A stretch of DNA of 64,000 bases. Origin: Emiliania huxleyi CCMP1516 (taxonomy: Eukaryota; Haptophyta; Isochrysidales; Noelaerhabdaceae). Within the stretch, counting starts at the first letter, position 1. Every line of letters begins with the position of its first letter. The notes beneath the pieces were generated by a model. It was not told where the DNA came from. It was given only the letters and a program-made list of their open reading frames with translations, and ran no database searches. The position numbers and the translations under genes are program-made. The stretch lies in the NCBI RefSeq assembly GCF_000372725.1, contig NW_005196310.1, forward strand, positions 121,325 to 185,324, given 5' to 3'. Positions 52,908 to 63,842 of the stretch are shown piece after piece.

Positions 52908-54554
52908 TCAGACAAGCAAGTCGCGCAGCTGCTGTCCTTCCTCCTGGACAGCTGCGTTCTCTGGGTGCGCCTGCAGCGCCGCTGTCGCCGCCTCGGGCGC
53001 GCGTGCAGTCACAGCACGCTGCCTCCGCGCCCGCGCCGAGGCGTCGGTGCCGAAGCACACGTTGCGCAGCGCCCAGCAACCCATTTCCTGCACTTCCTCC
53101 ACTTCCGGGAGAGCCTGCATCGCCGCCACTACTGCCTCAATCGCACCCGCGTCGGCTGCGCGCTGCTTGCGTGCGAGCCCTACGGCGTCGTCGCCGTAGC
53201 ACACGTTGCCCAGCGCCGCGCAGCCATGCTGTTGCACGCCCGCCTCCTGCGGGTGAGCCTGCAGCGCTGCCACGACCGCCTCGATCGCGCCCGCGTCTGC
53301 TGCGCGCTGGCTGCGTGCGCGCCCCGCGGCGTCGGTGCCGGAGCACACGTTGACCAGCGCCGCACAGATATGCTGTTGCACCCCCTCCACCTGCGGGTGA
53401 GCCTGCAGCGCCGCCACCACCGCCTCGATCGCGCCCGCGTCGGCTGCGCGCTGTATGCGTGCCGGCCCTGCGGCGTCGTCGCCGGAGCACACGTTGCCCA
53501 GCGCCGCGCAGCCACGCTGTTGCAAGCCCGCCACCTGTGGGTGAGCCTGCAGCGCTGCCAGGACCGCCTCGATCGCGCCCGCGGCTACTGCGCGCTGCTT
53601 GCGTGCGCGCCCTGCGGCGTCGTCGCCGGAGCACACGTTGGTCAGCGCCGCGCAGCCACGCTGTTGCAAGCCCGCCACCTGTGGGTGAGCCTGCAGCGCT
53701 GCCACGACCGCCTCGATCGCGCCCGCGGCTACTGCGCGCTGCTTGCGTGCGCGCCCTGCGGCGTCGTTGACGAAGCACACGTTGGTCAGCGCCGCGCAGC
53801 CTTCCGCCTGCACCTCCGCCTCCTGCGGGTGAGCCTGCAGCGCCGCCACGATTGCCTCGATCGCGCCCGCGTCCGCCGCAACTTGCTCGTTCTGATCCTC
53901 CATGCACAGTTCCTCCAAGCGCTTGCATGCCGCAGCAGCGACGCGGCTGTCCGACACGTGCACGCGCAGCGCCGCCGTCGCCGCCGCCACGTCCATCGCC
54001 TGCACCGCCGCATTGCTCGGCGGCGCGTCATGCGGTGCGGCGCCAACGCGCTGCCGCACCCGCCGCCCTCCCTCCTCGCCAGCCTCGCCAGCCTCGAGCG
54101 CCGCCACGCGCGACCGCAGCCGCTCATTCTCCGCCCGCAGCTGTGAGTTCTCGGCCCGCATCTCCGCCACCAGCGGCGCCATCATGCGCTGGCACACGGC
54201 GAAGGGGCACGTCGCCTCGTGCGCCGCCTTGTCTGCCAGCAGCCCTGACCACGCGCAACCAGCCTCCGCCGCGGCACACGCTCGCGGCCGCTGCGGGCAG
54301 TCTTGCTCGTGTGCGGCGACTTCGCCGCGCGTCGTCGCCAGCCCGCAGTGCGAACATGCCGCCGGCAGCGCCGCGATCCGCTCCTCGTGGCTTCGGCATC
54401 GAATCGCCTGGTTCAGTGGTCCGAGAGCCATGCGGCACTCGGGGCAGCGGCGCGGGGCGCGCAGGTTGGAGTCGCAGGAGGCGCAGTAGACGTGGCCCTC
54501 CCGGCACTGGTGCTGCGGCCCGTCCTGCACCTCCAGGCAGATGGGGCACTCCAT
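52908..54554 (-). CDS. RING / TRAF-type zinc finger / armadillo-repeat protein
   Basis: Probable E3 ubiquitin ligase. Single exon from the ATG at 54554, 548 residues. It opens with a RING-type finger (MECPICLEVQDGPQHQCREG, HVYCASCDSNL, RCPECR), then a TRAF/SIAH-like zinc region (CSHCGLATTRGEVAAHEQDC, GCAWSGLLADKAAHEATCPF), a short coiled coil (NSQLRAENERLRSRVAALE), and about seven armadillo-like repeats of 48 residues (AGAIEAVVAALQAHPQ, GCAALTNVCSGDDAAGRARK). Repeats 2-6 are nearly identical, down to DNA, which points to recent expansion or conversion inside the gene. The repeats probably hold the substrate. The last repeat is diverged. Confidence 0.85.
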   Translation of the reverse strand: MECPICLEVQDGPQHQCREGHVYCASCDSNLRAPRRCPECRMALGPLNQAIRCRSHEERIAALPAACSHCGLATTRGEVAAHEQDCPQRPRACAAAEAGCAWSGLLADKAAHEATCPFAVCQRMMAPLVAEMRAENSQLRAENERLRSRVAALEAGEAGEEGGRRVRQRVGAAPHDAPPSNAAVQAMDVAAATAALRVHVSDSRVAAAACKRLEELCMEDQNEQVAADAGAIEAIVAALQAHPQEAEVQAEGCAALTNVCFVNDAAGRARKQRAVAAGAIEAVVAALQAHPQVAGLQQRGCAALTNVCSGDDAAGRARKQRAVAAGAIEAVLAALQAHPQVAGLQQRGCAALGNVCSGDDAAGPARIQRAADAGAIEAVVAALQAHPQVEGVQQHICAALVNVCSGTDAAGRARSQRAADAGAIEAVVAALQAHPQEAGVQQHGCAALGNVCYGDDAVGLARKQRAADAGAIEAVVAAMQALPEVEEVQEMGCWALRNVCFGTDASARARRQRAVTARAPEAATAALQAHPENAAVQEEGQQLRDLLV

Positions 54555-55707
54555 CGTTGTAAAAACCAGTCGATTGGAAGACTTCGCGCCAAACACCGTG
54601 ACAAAATAAAATAACGCACGGGCCCTCAGCGGAGCTGGGAAGAGGACCGCCGCAAGCGGCGTGGCGTGGAGCGGTTGTGCATCCCTCCGGGGGCCCCTCT
54701 GCGCCGGGGAGGCGTTGTTGGAGGCTAGGACGCAAGCGTCCGTCGCCCTTTTCAAACTCGGGGCCCACTCCGCTACGCTCCGTGTACTCCCGTCACTTCC
54801 AGCTCACCCCATTTGTCAAATAGGATTCGAATCTCGAACTTCTATTTACTCCTTGAGGTTCCCTCAGGCCCGCCGCCGCGCTCGCTGGACAGCGGCCGTG
54901 ACTCACCTGCTTCGGGCGCGCTGCTCCTCGGGGATGGCGAGAAGCGGCAGAGGTGATGCTCATAGATGAGCTAGCCCCAGATGCCCCGTTTGCCCCACTG
55001 CGGCGCCGCGCTCGTGCCGGCGTGCGAGTGGGTACAATGCGCCCCCTCGGCCGCTCGCGGCCCGGAACGCATCGGGAGATATTCATTCGTATACGCCAAG
55101 ACGTGCTCTGGCTGCTGCTGCACCTGCGCCGGGGCGCGTGTAAACCCTTGCCACCGCGGGTGCGGCCGCGGCCGCAGTGGTGTAGGCGGACAGTAATGAT
55201 GCCGCGCGGGCGGAGTGGCGGACACGAGGACGCTGCCGTCGGACGAGGGGTTGCTATCATACGCAAGCACGAGCCGTCGGTGACGCGACGGCGTCATCAC
55301 CGTTGGCCAGCATAGAAGCGCGAAAACCTGCCCGTGTGTCGGATGCGTCCCCAAACTTGTAGCGCTACATCTTTGGACACACACCGGCGGGCGCTTTCGA
55401 GGCGACCGGCAGCATTTTTTCTAGCCACATGGACCTTTTTGCGGCACGATAGCTGGGCTGCAACATACGTGTACCTACACTCGACTACATCTACGACTGC
55501 AACGGCGCGCAGCGCCGAAGAAAATTTTGGGGCTTCTCGAGCGGCGGCCGGTGTGGACGCCGTTGTTTCGCAGCTCGGTCGGGGGGGGGCGCCCCTGCGT
55601 TTCCCTGTAGCCGGTTGAATATCATATATACAAAAAAAAATCATTAAGTCGGCGGACTTGTACCTGGAAACGCCCCCGACCTTTTGTGTGGCCGTTGCTC
55701 GCCTAGC
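54555..55707. other. Divergent intergenic region
   Basis: Lies between two genes that point away from each other, so it should hold both promoters. No coding frame is convincing. A/T-richer spots include AAATTTTGGGG near 55524 and an ATATCATATATAC stretch followed by an A run at 55618-55640, about 70-90 bp before the ARMC6-like start codon. Confidence 0.4.
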
Positions 55708-58700
55708 ATGGGAGGCCTCCGCCCCGGCTTCGTCGCCGGCGGCGCCAAGGACGAGAAGGTCAACTCGACGCTTTACGCGCGCATCTCACAGGAGACGTTC
55801 GACGAGGCCGTCAAGGAGAACATCGAGGACCTCGACATGGCGCCCGACGAGGCGCTGGAGGACGCGGTCGAGCAGTTCACTTCGCAGGGCATCAACCTGT
55901 CCAACATCGTGCGGCGCGTGCCCGGCGCGTCCGCGGAGGACGACCCCGCAGCCGTCCGGCTCGCCCGTGCCCTTGCCGCGTGCGTCGAGGGCCTCGAGGA
56001 TGAGGAGAGTGAGGAGCTCCTGTACGGCGGCGGCGTGATGCGGCTGACCTTCCTCGCCGCGCGCGGCGGCGCGGCAACCGCCCTCGGCGACGCGGCTGCG
56101 GCGCTGAAGCGCGAGGTGCAGCGAGGGCCCGCCGAGGCGACTACGCTGGCCGGCGCCACGTCGGCGGTCGACTCGCTCGTGTCTGGATCGCTGGCGCTGG
56201 TAAGCACCCCCTTCCCTCTGCCTCTGCCTCTGCCTCTCCCCCTCCCCCTCCCTCCCTCTCTCCCTCTCTCCCTCTCTCCCTCTCTCCCTCTCTCCCTCTC
56301 TCCCTCTCTCCCTCTCTCCCTCTCTCCCTCTCTCCCTCTCTCCCTCTCCCTCTCCCTCTCTCCCTCTCACCCTCTCGCCCTCTCGCCCTCTCTCCCTACC
56401 TCCCTACCTCTCTCTCCCTCTCCCTCTCCCTCGCACGTCCCCCAAGGTACATGCGGAGCCAGGAGCGGGGACGGCGGCGCTGGTCGAGGTCCTCGAGGCG
56501 CTGACTGTGCTGCTGATGGACGCGGAGAACAGGGAGCGCTTGGGCGTGCGCGGCTGCGCCGCCCTCGTCCTCGTCTCTCGCGTGCACGCCGAGAATGGCC
56601 CGCCGCTGCGGGCGTGCTTCCAGGCGCTGCTCCTCTCGGCTCCTCTCGGCTCCTCTCCTCTCGGCTCCTCTCGGCTCCTCTCGGCTCCTCTCGGCTCCTC
56701 TCGGCTCCGCTCGGCTTGTGCATATCTCCCCATATCTCCCCATATCTCCCCATATCTCCCAGGCGCTGCGCGCGGCGATGCTTGTGCATGAGCAGCACCG
56801 CCAGACGCTAGTCAAGAGCGGAGGAGTGCTCAAGCTGGCGGTGGAGGCGGTTCGGAGGCACGGCAAGCGCACGGAGTGGGCGGACCAAGGCCCGATCCTC
56901 GCGGCGTGCGGCGTCGTGCGCGCCTCCCCGCATCTCCCCGCACCTCCCCGCATCTCCCCGCACCTCCCCGCATCTCCCCGCATCTCCCCGCATCTCCCCA
57001 CACCTCCCCGCATCTCCCCACACCTCCCCGCATCTCCCCGCATCTCCCCGCATCTCCCCACACCTCCCCGCATCTCCCCGCATCTCCCCGCATCTCCCCA
57101 CATCTCCCCACATCTCCCCACATCTCCCCACATCTCCCCGCATCTCCCCGTATCTCCCCACATCTGAGCAGGTGCGCGCCTCGACGTTCGCGGACAACGC
57201 GCGCGCTCGCACCTCAAAGGGCCACGAGCACGCAAAGGCGGCCGTCGAGTTGGGCTTGCTGCCGCTGCTGCTCGAGGCGGCGCGCTCGCCGCTGGGGGCG
57301 TCGGCTGGCCCGCTCTCGGAGCTGCTCGCGACGCTGTCTCGCCTGACGGTGATCTCTCCCCATCTCTCCCCATCTCTCCCCATCTCTCCCCATCTCTCGC
57401 CTGGCGGTCCCAATCTCTCCCCATATCTCCCCATATCTCCCCCACATCTCACCATATCTCCCCATATCTCCCTCATATCTCCCCATATCTCCCCATATCT
57501 CCCCCATATCTCCCCATATCTCCCCCATATCTCCCCCATATCTCCCCATATCTCCCCATATCTCCCCCATATCTCCCCCATATCTCCCCATATCTCCCCC
57601 CGTGACCAGGTGACCGACACGATCTGCCAGCAGCTCGCAAAGATGGACGCGCTCAAGCTGGCGATCAGCGAGCTCGCGAACCACGTGACGGACGCGCAGG
57701 CGGGTCTGGTTAGCGGCTCCTCGAGCCTTCTGGTGCTGTGCTCACAAGCACGCGTGACGGGCGCGCAGGTGGCCAAGCAGGCGTGCTTCTTCCTCGCAAA
57801 CATCTCCGGCAACGACAAGTGCAAGGAGTCGATCCGCGAGGGGAGCGGCCACATCGCCATCGTGCAGGCGATGCCACACTCGCGCCCCTGCTTGGGCGTA
57901 GCCCCCCTGCGAGTAGCACTTCGTCGGTGAGTCCTCGTCTCCTTGCTACCGATGCTGCTGCACTCCAGCAGGCCCCGCCCATGACTTGTCTCTGCTGGCC
58001 CCTCTGCTAGGCGAGACATGGGGAGATGTGGGGAGATATGGGGAGATGTGGGGAGATGTGGGGAGATGTGGGGAGATGTGGGGAGATGTGGGGAGACATG
58101 GCCCCCTGCTAGGCGATGCTGCTGCATGCGCACGTCGGGTCGATGCAGACCGACGGCGTCTCTGCGCTCGGCAACATGGCGCTGCGCAAGCCCGAGAACT
58201 GCGCCGCCATCGCAGAGTGCGGCGGCATTCCAGCCATTGTCAGCGCGCTGAGCCAGCACCTGGCGCTGCCCCGCATGCAGTCCAAGGCCTCGGAGCAGCC
58301 GAGATACGCCGAGATCCGCCGAGAGGAGCGCCTCAGATGAGGAGCAACACTTGGGAGCTGCAGAGCATGCCTTCGAGGCTGTGTGCGCGACACGTCCACG
58401 ACACGCCCACGACACGCCCACGACACGCCCACGGCACGACCGAGGCACGTCACGGCACGACCCCGCGGCATGCCCCCCCCCCCCCCCCCGCAGGCGTGCC
58501 TTGCGATCCGCAACTTGGTCGGCCGCAACCCGGAGCTGGTCGAGCCGATCCTGGACGCGGGCGCCGAGGCGCTCCGACCCCCCCCCACCCTTCCCCCGCC
58601 CCCCTTCCCTGTGCATGCTCCGCCCGGAGCCTCCACCCAGCCCTCCTCCTCCTCCGCCCTCCCGCCTTGCCCACACACCCTCTGCGCTGCGGCATGTCTC

Positions 58701-59196
58701 GACACACCCCTCCCCTCCCCTTTCCAAATGCCATGCTTTTTTTGGCGTTGAGGCGCCCATCCGCGAGGTGATGAACGCACACGCGGACGACTACATGCAC
58801 AACCTCGCTAAGGCGGCGCTGCGCGACCTGCGCTGCTCCGTCCAGCTGGGCGAGAGAGAGCCGAGAGAGAGAGAGAGAGAGCCGAGAGACAGCCGAGAGA
58901 GAGCCGAGAGATAGCCACGGTACACCAGTTGCGCGGCCTGCACTTGCTCCGTCCAAGTTGGGGCTCCTCGTCGCACGGTCGAGCGCCGTGCCGTTCCCTC
59001 TCTTTCCTGCACTCGCAGCGTTCTTGCTCCATCAGGCGTCCTCTTCACGGGCGAGGTTGGCGAGGCGCACTGCCTGGCGCAGGGCGAGGCGGGCGGCGAG
59101 AACCATTGGGACAAGTTCCTCGAGACGCCCGGCGCGCAGGCGGCCGCGCGCGCAGAGCTCGAGGCGCTCGGCGTCGAGATGGGCGGAGGGCTCTGA
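55708..59196 (+). CDS. ARMC6-like armadillo-repeat protein
   Basis: Ten exons join in phase to 592 residues: 55708-56199, 56447-56623, 56763-56915, 57172-57348, 57610-57867, 58113-58286, 58366-58380, 58494-58568, 58753-58849, 59036-59196. The start is diagnostic for the ARMC6 family: [40 protein letters not shown]. Armadillo helices follow ([80 protein letters not shown]). The role of ARMC6 is poorly known; it is a cytosolic scaffold. Introns at 56624, 57868, 58287, 58569 and 58850 need GC donors; the 15-nt exon 7 is the least sure. Six introns hold short-period minisatellites, nearly the whole length in introns 3 and 4. Confidence 0.85.
56220..56432. repeat. CTCTCCCT array in ARMC6 intron 1
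   Basis: About 210 bp of CTCTCCCTCT repeats within the 247-nt GT-AG intron 56200-56446. Confidence 0.9.
56632..56762. repeat. GGCTCCTCTC and CATATCTCCC arrays in ARMC6 intron 2
   Basis: The intron 56624-56762 is filled by about seven GGCTCCTCTC-type units and then four CATATCTCCC units. It starts GCGCTGC and the next exon also starts GCGCTGC. Confidence 0.9.
56925..57166. repeat. CCCCGCATCT minisatellite in ARMC6 intron 3
   Basis: About 24 units of CCCCGCATCT with CCCCACACCT and CCCCACATCT variants fill the intron 56916-57171. Complement core: AGATG. GTGCGCGCCTC stands at the intron start and again at the start of the next exon. Confidence 0.95.
57352..57601. repeat. CCCCATATCT minisatellite in ARMC6 intron 4
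   Basis: About 24 units of CCCCATATCT and CCCATCTCTC with one-base length changes (10/11 nt) fill the intron 57349-57609. Confidence 0.95.
58015..58100. repeat. GGGGAGATGTG minisatellite in ARMC6 intron 5
   Basis: About eight units of the 11-mer GGGGAGATGTG, opposite in strand to the arrays of introns 2-4, inside the intron 57868-58112. Confidence 0.95.
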
Positions 59197-59534
59197 CCGG
59201 AGATGGGAGGCGCGCCGCCGAGCTCCGGTAGACCGCTGCGCGCTGGCTCTCGCCCGTGCTCGCGCGCGCCATCGCTCTTTGCATACAAATCAAGAGAGGA
59301 TGTTGGTCCCGCCTCTCTTGTGTAATTAGACATGCTGGTTGCTGTGGTTGAATTTTGGCGATAGTTGCGAGAGCTGGCTCAACGTGATTAGCGCTCCCAG
59401 CAGCCACAGGCGCGCACGCTAGCGAGTGCGATCAAACGCGGCGCTGTGAACGGCGCCAAAATGTGCTGTTGGTTTCGCGAAATAGTGCAGGTCGGAGAAC
59501 AGCCGAGGCAAGGAGTGCTAGAGGCTCCGGACTA
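59197..59534. other. 3' flank of ARMC6-like gene
   Basis: No gene seen. An inverted pair AGAGAGGATGTTGG / CCCGCCTCTCT near 59291-59320 is weak. Confidence 0.3.
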
Positions 59535-60141
59535 ATGAAAGAACTCAAGCCTCTCTGTCCTGCGAGCCACGACACCCCGTCTCCAAAGAAGGCACGCCTG
59601 ACGGACGCAGCACTCGACGGCGTCGAGGCGCTCACGAGAGATGCTCTTGCACCTGATGAGCTCGGCAGCGGCGGCGGCGGCGGCACGTCACACGCACGCG
59701 CCAGCACCCACACCCGCGCCGCTTGGGGCTGGACGGATCGGCAAGCAGCTTCGCCACTGCCGCTTGCGTCGCATCCCTCGACGTCCTCGCCTCCTCTCGT
59801 GGCCAAGTCGGAGAGCGGCGGCGGCTCAGCGCCGAGCCCCGCTAGCCCGAAGCCGACGCCTCGTTCGCGCGAGCCGCCTGCGACCCCCCCGGGCCCTCGC
59901 GCCAATCCTCTTGCGACTACGGGAGGAGGAGGCGGGGCCGGCGCGGTGCTGGACGCACGCCGCGAGGGGGAAGCTCCCTTTCGAGCCTGACCCCGCTGCA
60001 TTTTTGGTCGGGGCGTCCGACCCCTACCCCGATCCCGAGGTGTCGCTCTCGCTCGACATGCCGGACGACTCGTCCGTCGAGTCTGCGTTTCGTGCCCTCG
60101 GAGTCGGCACTTGGAGCAACTTTGATGGCATGCTCCGCTAA
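59535..60141 (+). CDS. Small hypothetical protein, probably spliced
   Basis: From the ATG at 59535: KELKPLCPASHDTPSPKKAR, LTDAALDGVEALTRDALAPD, then Ser/Pro/Gly-rich sequence. In the next frame, up to the stop at 60139-60141, a good C-terminus reads KLPFEPDPAAFLVGASD, PYPDPEVSLSLDMPDDSSVE, SAFRALGVGTWSNFDGMLR. The two parts probably join by an intron within 59660-59980, but I cannot choose the junction. SPKKAR could be a nuclear signal. I recognise no domain. Confidence 0.45.
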
Positions 60142-61863
60142 GGCACGTTCCTCGCCCGCCTAGCGCTAGCCGCCGCCGCCCCCTTCCGCCCGGGCTGCGA
60201 CTGCGGCGCCCGCATCCACATGGACCATGTTCCATCCCCCGCGACCCATGGCCAGTAGCAGTCGCCGCCGCTCCATGCTCATCCCGCGCGGACCTGTAGC
60301 ATGCTGATATCTCCGCATCATGCTCCGCACGATTTTCCCCTCGGATGCGGGATGGTCCCTCTTGCAGCCTGTACTGCCGCGAGAGCCCCACGTGAGAGGC
60401 CAGCACTGCCTGTTTGCGTGTTTCCGTTTTCTTTTCCCGTGCTCCTTGTGCCCCGGTGTGCGGTGCGTGCAGTGCCGCTGTCTTGACCGCTCTCTGATAT
60501 GTGTGTGTGGGTGCACTGTGTCCCCCCCCACACACTCTCTGAGTCTGTGTACGCGCGCGTGCACGCCGCGCCGCCGCCAGTGTTATCTTGCATGAGCCTC
60601 GTTGCGCCCCAGTGTGGCGCCTATTCTCCCGTGCTGTTTGTTCCTAATCAATTCCCCCCACGCCCCACCCCTGCGCCCGCTCCAGCTCCAGCCGGCAGCC
60701 GCACGCCCCAGCCTCCACTCTTGACGAACGCCGCCGCCGCCGCCGCGCACACAACATACATTCATACAGTACTGGTGTCTCAGCAGCAGGAGAAGAGAGC
60801 GCCTTGCTGCCGGCATCCGCCCCTGAACCGTGCGGAGGTGCGGGGAGGTGATGACGCGCCTCTTTTCTCGTGGCAGCAAACCTGCGAGCGATCGCGGCGT
60901 GGAGCGATCGCCGGTGTCGTACTCCGTGCGTCGGGATCCTGGGAGTCTGCCTCATCCCACTAGGGACCCTACTGTTCCCAGAAATCTGCCACTCCATCCC
61001 CGCTCGTCATCGCGTGGTTCCTCCTGGCCGTTTGCGGCCTCAGGTGCATTGTCGGCGGCGCGTCGATGCTCAGGCCCCCTCAGCCGCTATCATCCCATGC
61101 AACGTGCTGGCCCGCAGCTGCCTTATGGCGTGCGCACCTTCACGCGTCGCCCTCGTCGTGCGGGATGGCCGGTTCTGCCGCTCACCGGACGTGCGAGAGG
61201 GAGGCTCGCTATAGATCATCTCACGCTCCTCCACCGCGCCACGCACACCCTTGTCGCTCAGAGCGGTGTGGGAACAGCGCCCTGGACGCGTGGTACACGC
61301 TCGGACGCGCCGCGAGAACCCGTGCCAGGCAAGCTTCAGCCGCCCCACCGGCGCTCAGTCAGCCCCTCTAGCCCCACCAGTGCCGCCGCTTCAGATGGCA
61401 CTCTGAGGCCTTTACGAGTCCTTCTTGGCTCCCGCCAGCAGCGCCTCGTGGCGTGGGCTGGACGGCCCTTCGAGACGGCCCGAGCTCCCTCCGACTCCGC
61501 GGTTTTGCGCGCTTTCTCTTGCTCCTCACGTTCAAGGGACAAGGCGCGCAGCAGTGGGGCAAGAACGGGAAGGCGGGGCGGGGCAGCTACCTCCACACCA
61601 AGCAGGAGGTCGCCGGTAGCTGGAGGCCGGCCCCATCGTCGTCGTCGTCGCAGTCGGCGGCGGCGCCGGCGGCGGCGTCGCAGCCACCGCCGGCGATGAA
61701 GGAGAAGACGAAGAAGAAGCCCGAGACCCAGGGAAGCGCATTCGCCGCGCTCGCCGGGTGCTTGGGCTGCCCTCTCCCTCCCCTCCCCTCCCCTCCCCTC
61801 CTGTGCTGCCGCACACTAAATTCTTTTTTGTGGCGCCTCTCAAGCGGTGGGTGTGCCCGGCAC
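60142..61863. other. Mostly non-coding; possible unplaced exon near 61540-61750
   Basis: No gene can be built. At 61540-61750 the plus strand reads GKNGKAGRGSYLHTKQEVAG and KEKTKKKPETQGSAFAALAG, which may be an exon end. A TAAATTCTTTTTTG word lies at 61817-61830, about 35-50 bp before the next start codon. The rest shows no structure I can name. Confidence 0.35.
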
Positions 61864-63755
61864 ATGAACTCTTTGACGCTGCTGCTGCTCTGCTGGGTCG
61901 CGGCCCCCTGCGCGGCGAGCTCGCGGCTGCAGTCCGCGGTGGCCAAGATCAGGAGTGCGTTCGGATCGCGAGCGGGCGGACCGAGGTTCAACGCAAGCGC
62001 GACCGGTGGCGCCCGCCCGCGATTCAGCGCGACCGGCGCCGGCCGCTGCCCGAATAGTAAGAACAGCACCCTGCCCGGGTCGAAATCGAACGAATGGAGG
62101 ATCGGCGGTGGCCGGCTGACGGGCAGCGCAGCCGCACGCACCTACTTCTTTGCGTTCGCCGCCGGCTCCGAGGACGTGCTGCTCGAGCACTTTGTCTCCC
62201 ACTACTCGGCGCTGGGCATCAACTTTGCCACCAACTCGCGCCTCGTCCTCCACCTCACGGGCGCGGCCGAGGTAGCCGCGCGCGAGCAGGCGTCGGTGGC
62301 GTACTTGCGCGGCAAGTCCATCCCGTTCCGCAGCTCGCCGCGATACACGAGCCAGATCAAGGCGCTGCTCGCCAACGGGTACCTGCGCACGCTGCCCGAC
62401 GAGGCGCTCCTCATGTACCCGGACCTGGACGAGTTCTTCGCCCTCCCGTGCCGCGTCGGCGACCTCCTCGCCCGCTCGGAGCGCAAGTTCCTCCTCACCG
62501 CAAAGTTCCGCGAGCGGCTGCCGCGCCACTGGGCCTGCGACCCGTTCCCGCGGCTCCAGCCGGCCAGCGTGCGACCGATCCACGCGCAGTACCCTGTCGC
62601 GTGCCCCATCATCGCCAGCGGCGCCAGGCACCCTTGTGGTGGTGTAGTAGGAGTAGTAGCAGTAGCAGTAGTAGTAGTAGTAGGAGTAGTGGTAGTAGTA
62701 GTAGTAGTGGTAGTAGTAGTGGTGGCAGTAGCAGGCACATCTTAATTCGCAAGGGGACCTGACCCATCTCCACACCCCGCGCGCGACCAGGCGCGGCGTC
62801 TTCGGCACCGCGCTCAGCCTGGGCGCGGCCTGGCTAGACACCTGAAAGAGGAGAGCTGCTCTCCTCGTGGCTTCTCCCCCCCTCCCGGGGGTAGGTGGGG
62901 GCCAGCAGCCCACGCGACACACAGAAGAGAGGTGGGGCTGGAGTGGCTCTCTCTGTGCCGGAGACCAGATCTTGGGCACGTCCTTGCCACCCCCCTGGCA
63001 CCCCCCTGCCACCCCCAGCCACCCCCCCTGCCACCCCCCCTGCCACCCCCAGCCACCCCCCCTGCCACCCCCCCTGCCACCCCCCTGCCACCCCCCTTGG
63101 CACACACAGGCTACCAGAAGAACCTGCTCTTCTCGGTGAGAGACCAGCGAGGGAGGCGCGTGTGCAGTGCCACCAGAGCTAGTCATGCAGACAGCCTGGT
63201 TAGCATGAACAAGTCATGACCTTGCTCATTGAGAGCAGGCGCGTGCAGTACCAGAGCTCGCACAGCTGCACGTGCATCGACGACGCCGCGCCGGACGAGA
63301 AGCACGAGTGCGAGCTCCAGGCGAGAGACTGGCCCGAGATACGCCGAGATACGCCGAGATACGCCGAGATACGCCGAGATACGCCGAGAGTGGCCGAGAG
63401 TCGGCCGAGATGAGCCTCGAGATGGCCCGAGATGTGACCCAGGGGGCCCGAGAGGGCCCGAGATGGCCCGAGATGGCGGGAGATTGCCCGAGACTGCCCG
63501 AGGTCCCCTCCTCTCGCGGAGTCGGAGTCGCAGAGTACGAGTTCTGCAGCAGGAAGTACCCGGCAGCTGCTACTGCTCCGCAGCACGCGGCGCCGCTAGT
63601 AGTTGGAGTAACTAGCTCCTCACTCCCCTCCGCTGCACTTCTTCTCCGCAGGAGTACAGGGTGCCGGACATCGCCCACTTCCGCTTCACGCACGAGGCGC
63701 CGCGCACGAAGGACTAGATGGTCGCAACTCCTAGCGCACCTCTCCACGCAAGTGA

Positions 63756-63842
<87 letters not shown>

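Noticed and set aside
55618-55640. TATA-like box before the ARMC6-like gene
   Set aside because: ATATCATATATAC followed by A is suggestive, but one A/T-rich spot without mapped transcript starts is not enough to call a promoter.
56925-57166. Plus-strand reading of the minisatellite as a Ser/Pro/His-rich coding repeat
   Set aside because: The array lies between valid splice sites that restore the armadillo frame; retaining it breaks domain continuity.
56786-58760. Long minus-strand frame through the ARMC6-like introns ([10 protein letters not shown] repeats)
   Set aside because: It arises because the 10-11-nt arrays stay open on the complement; it crosses exons antisense and has no domain.
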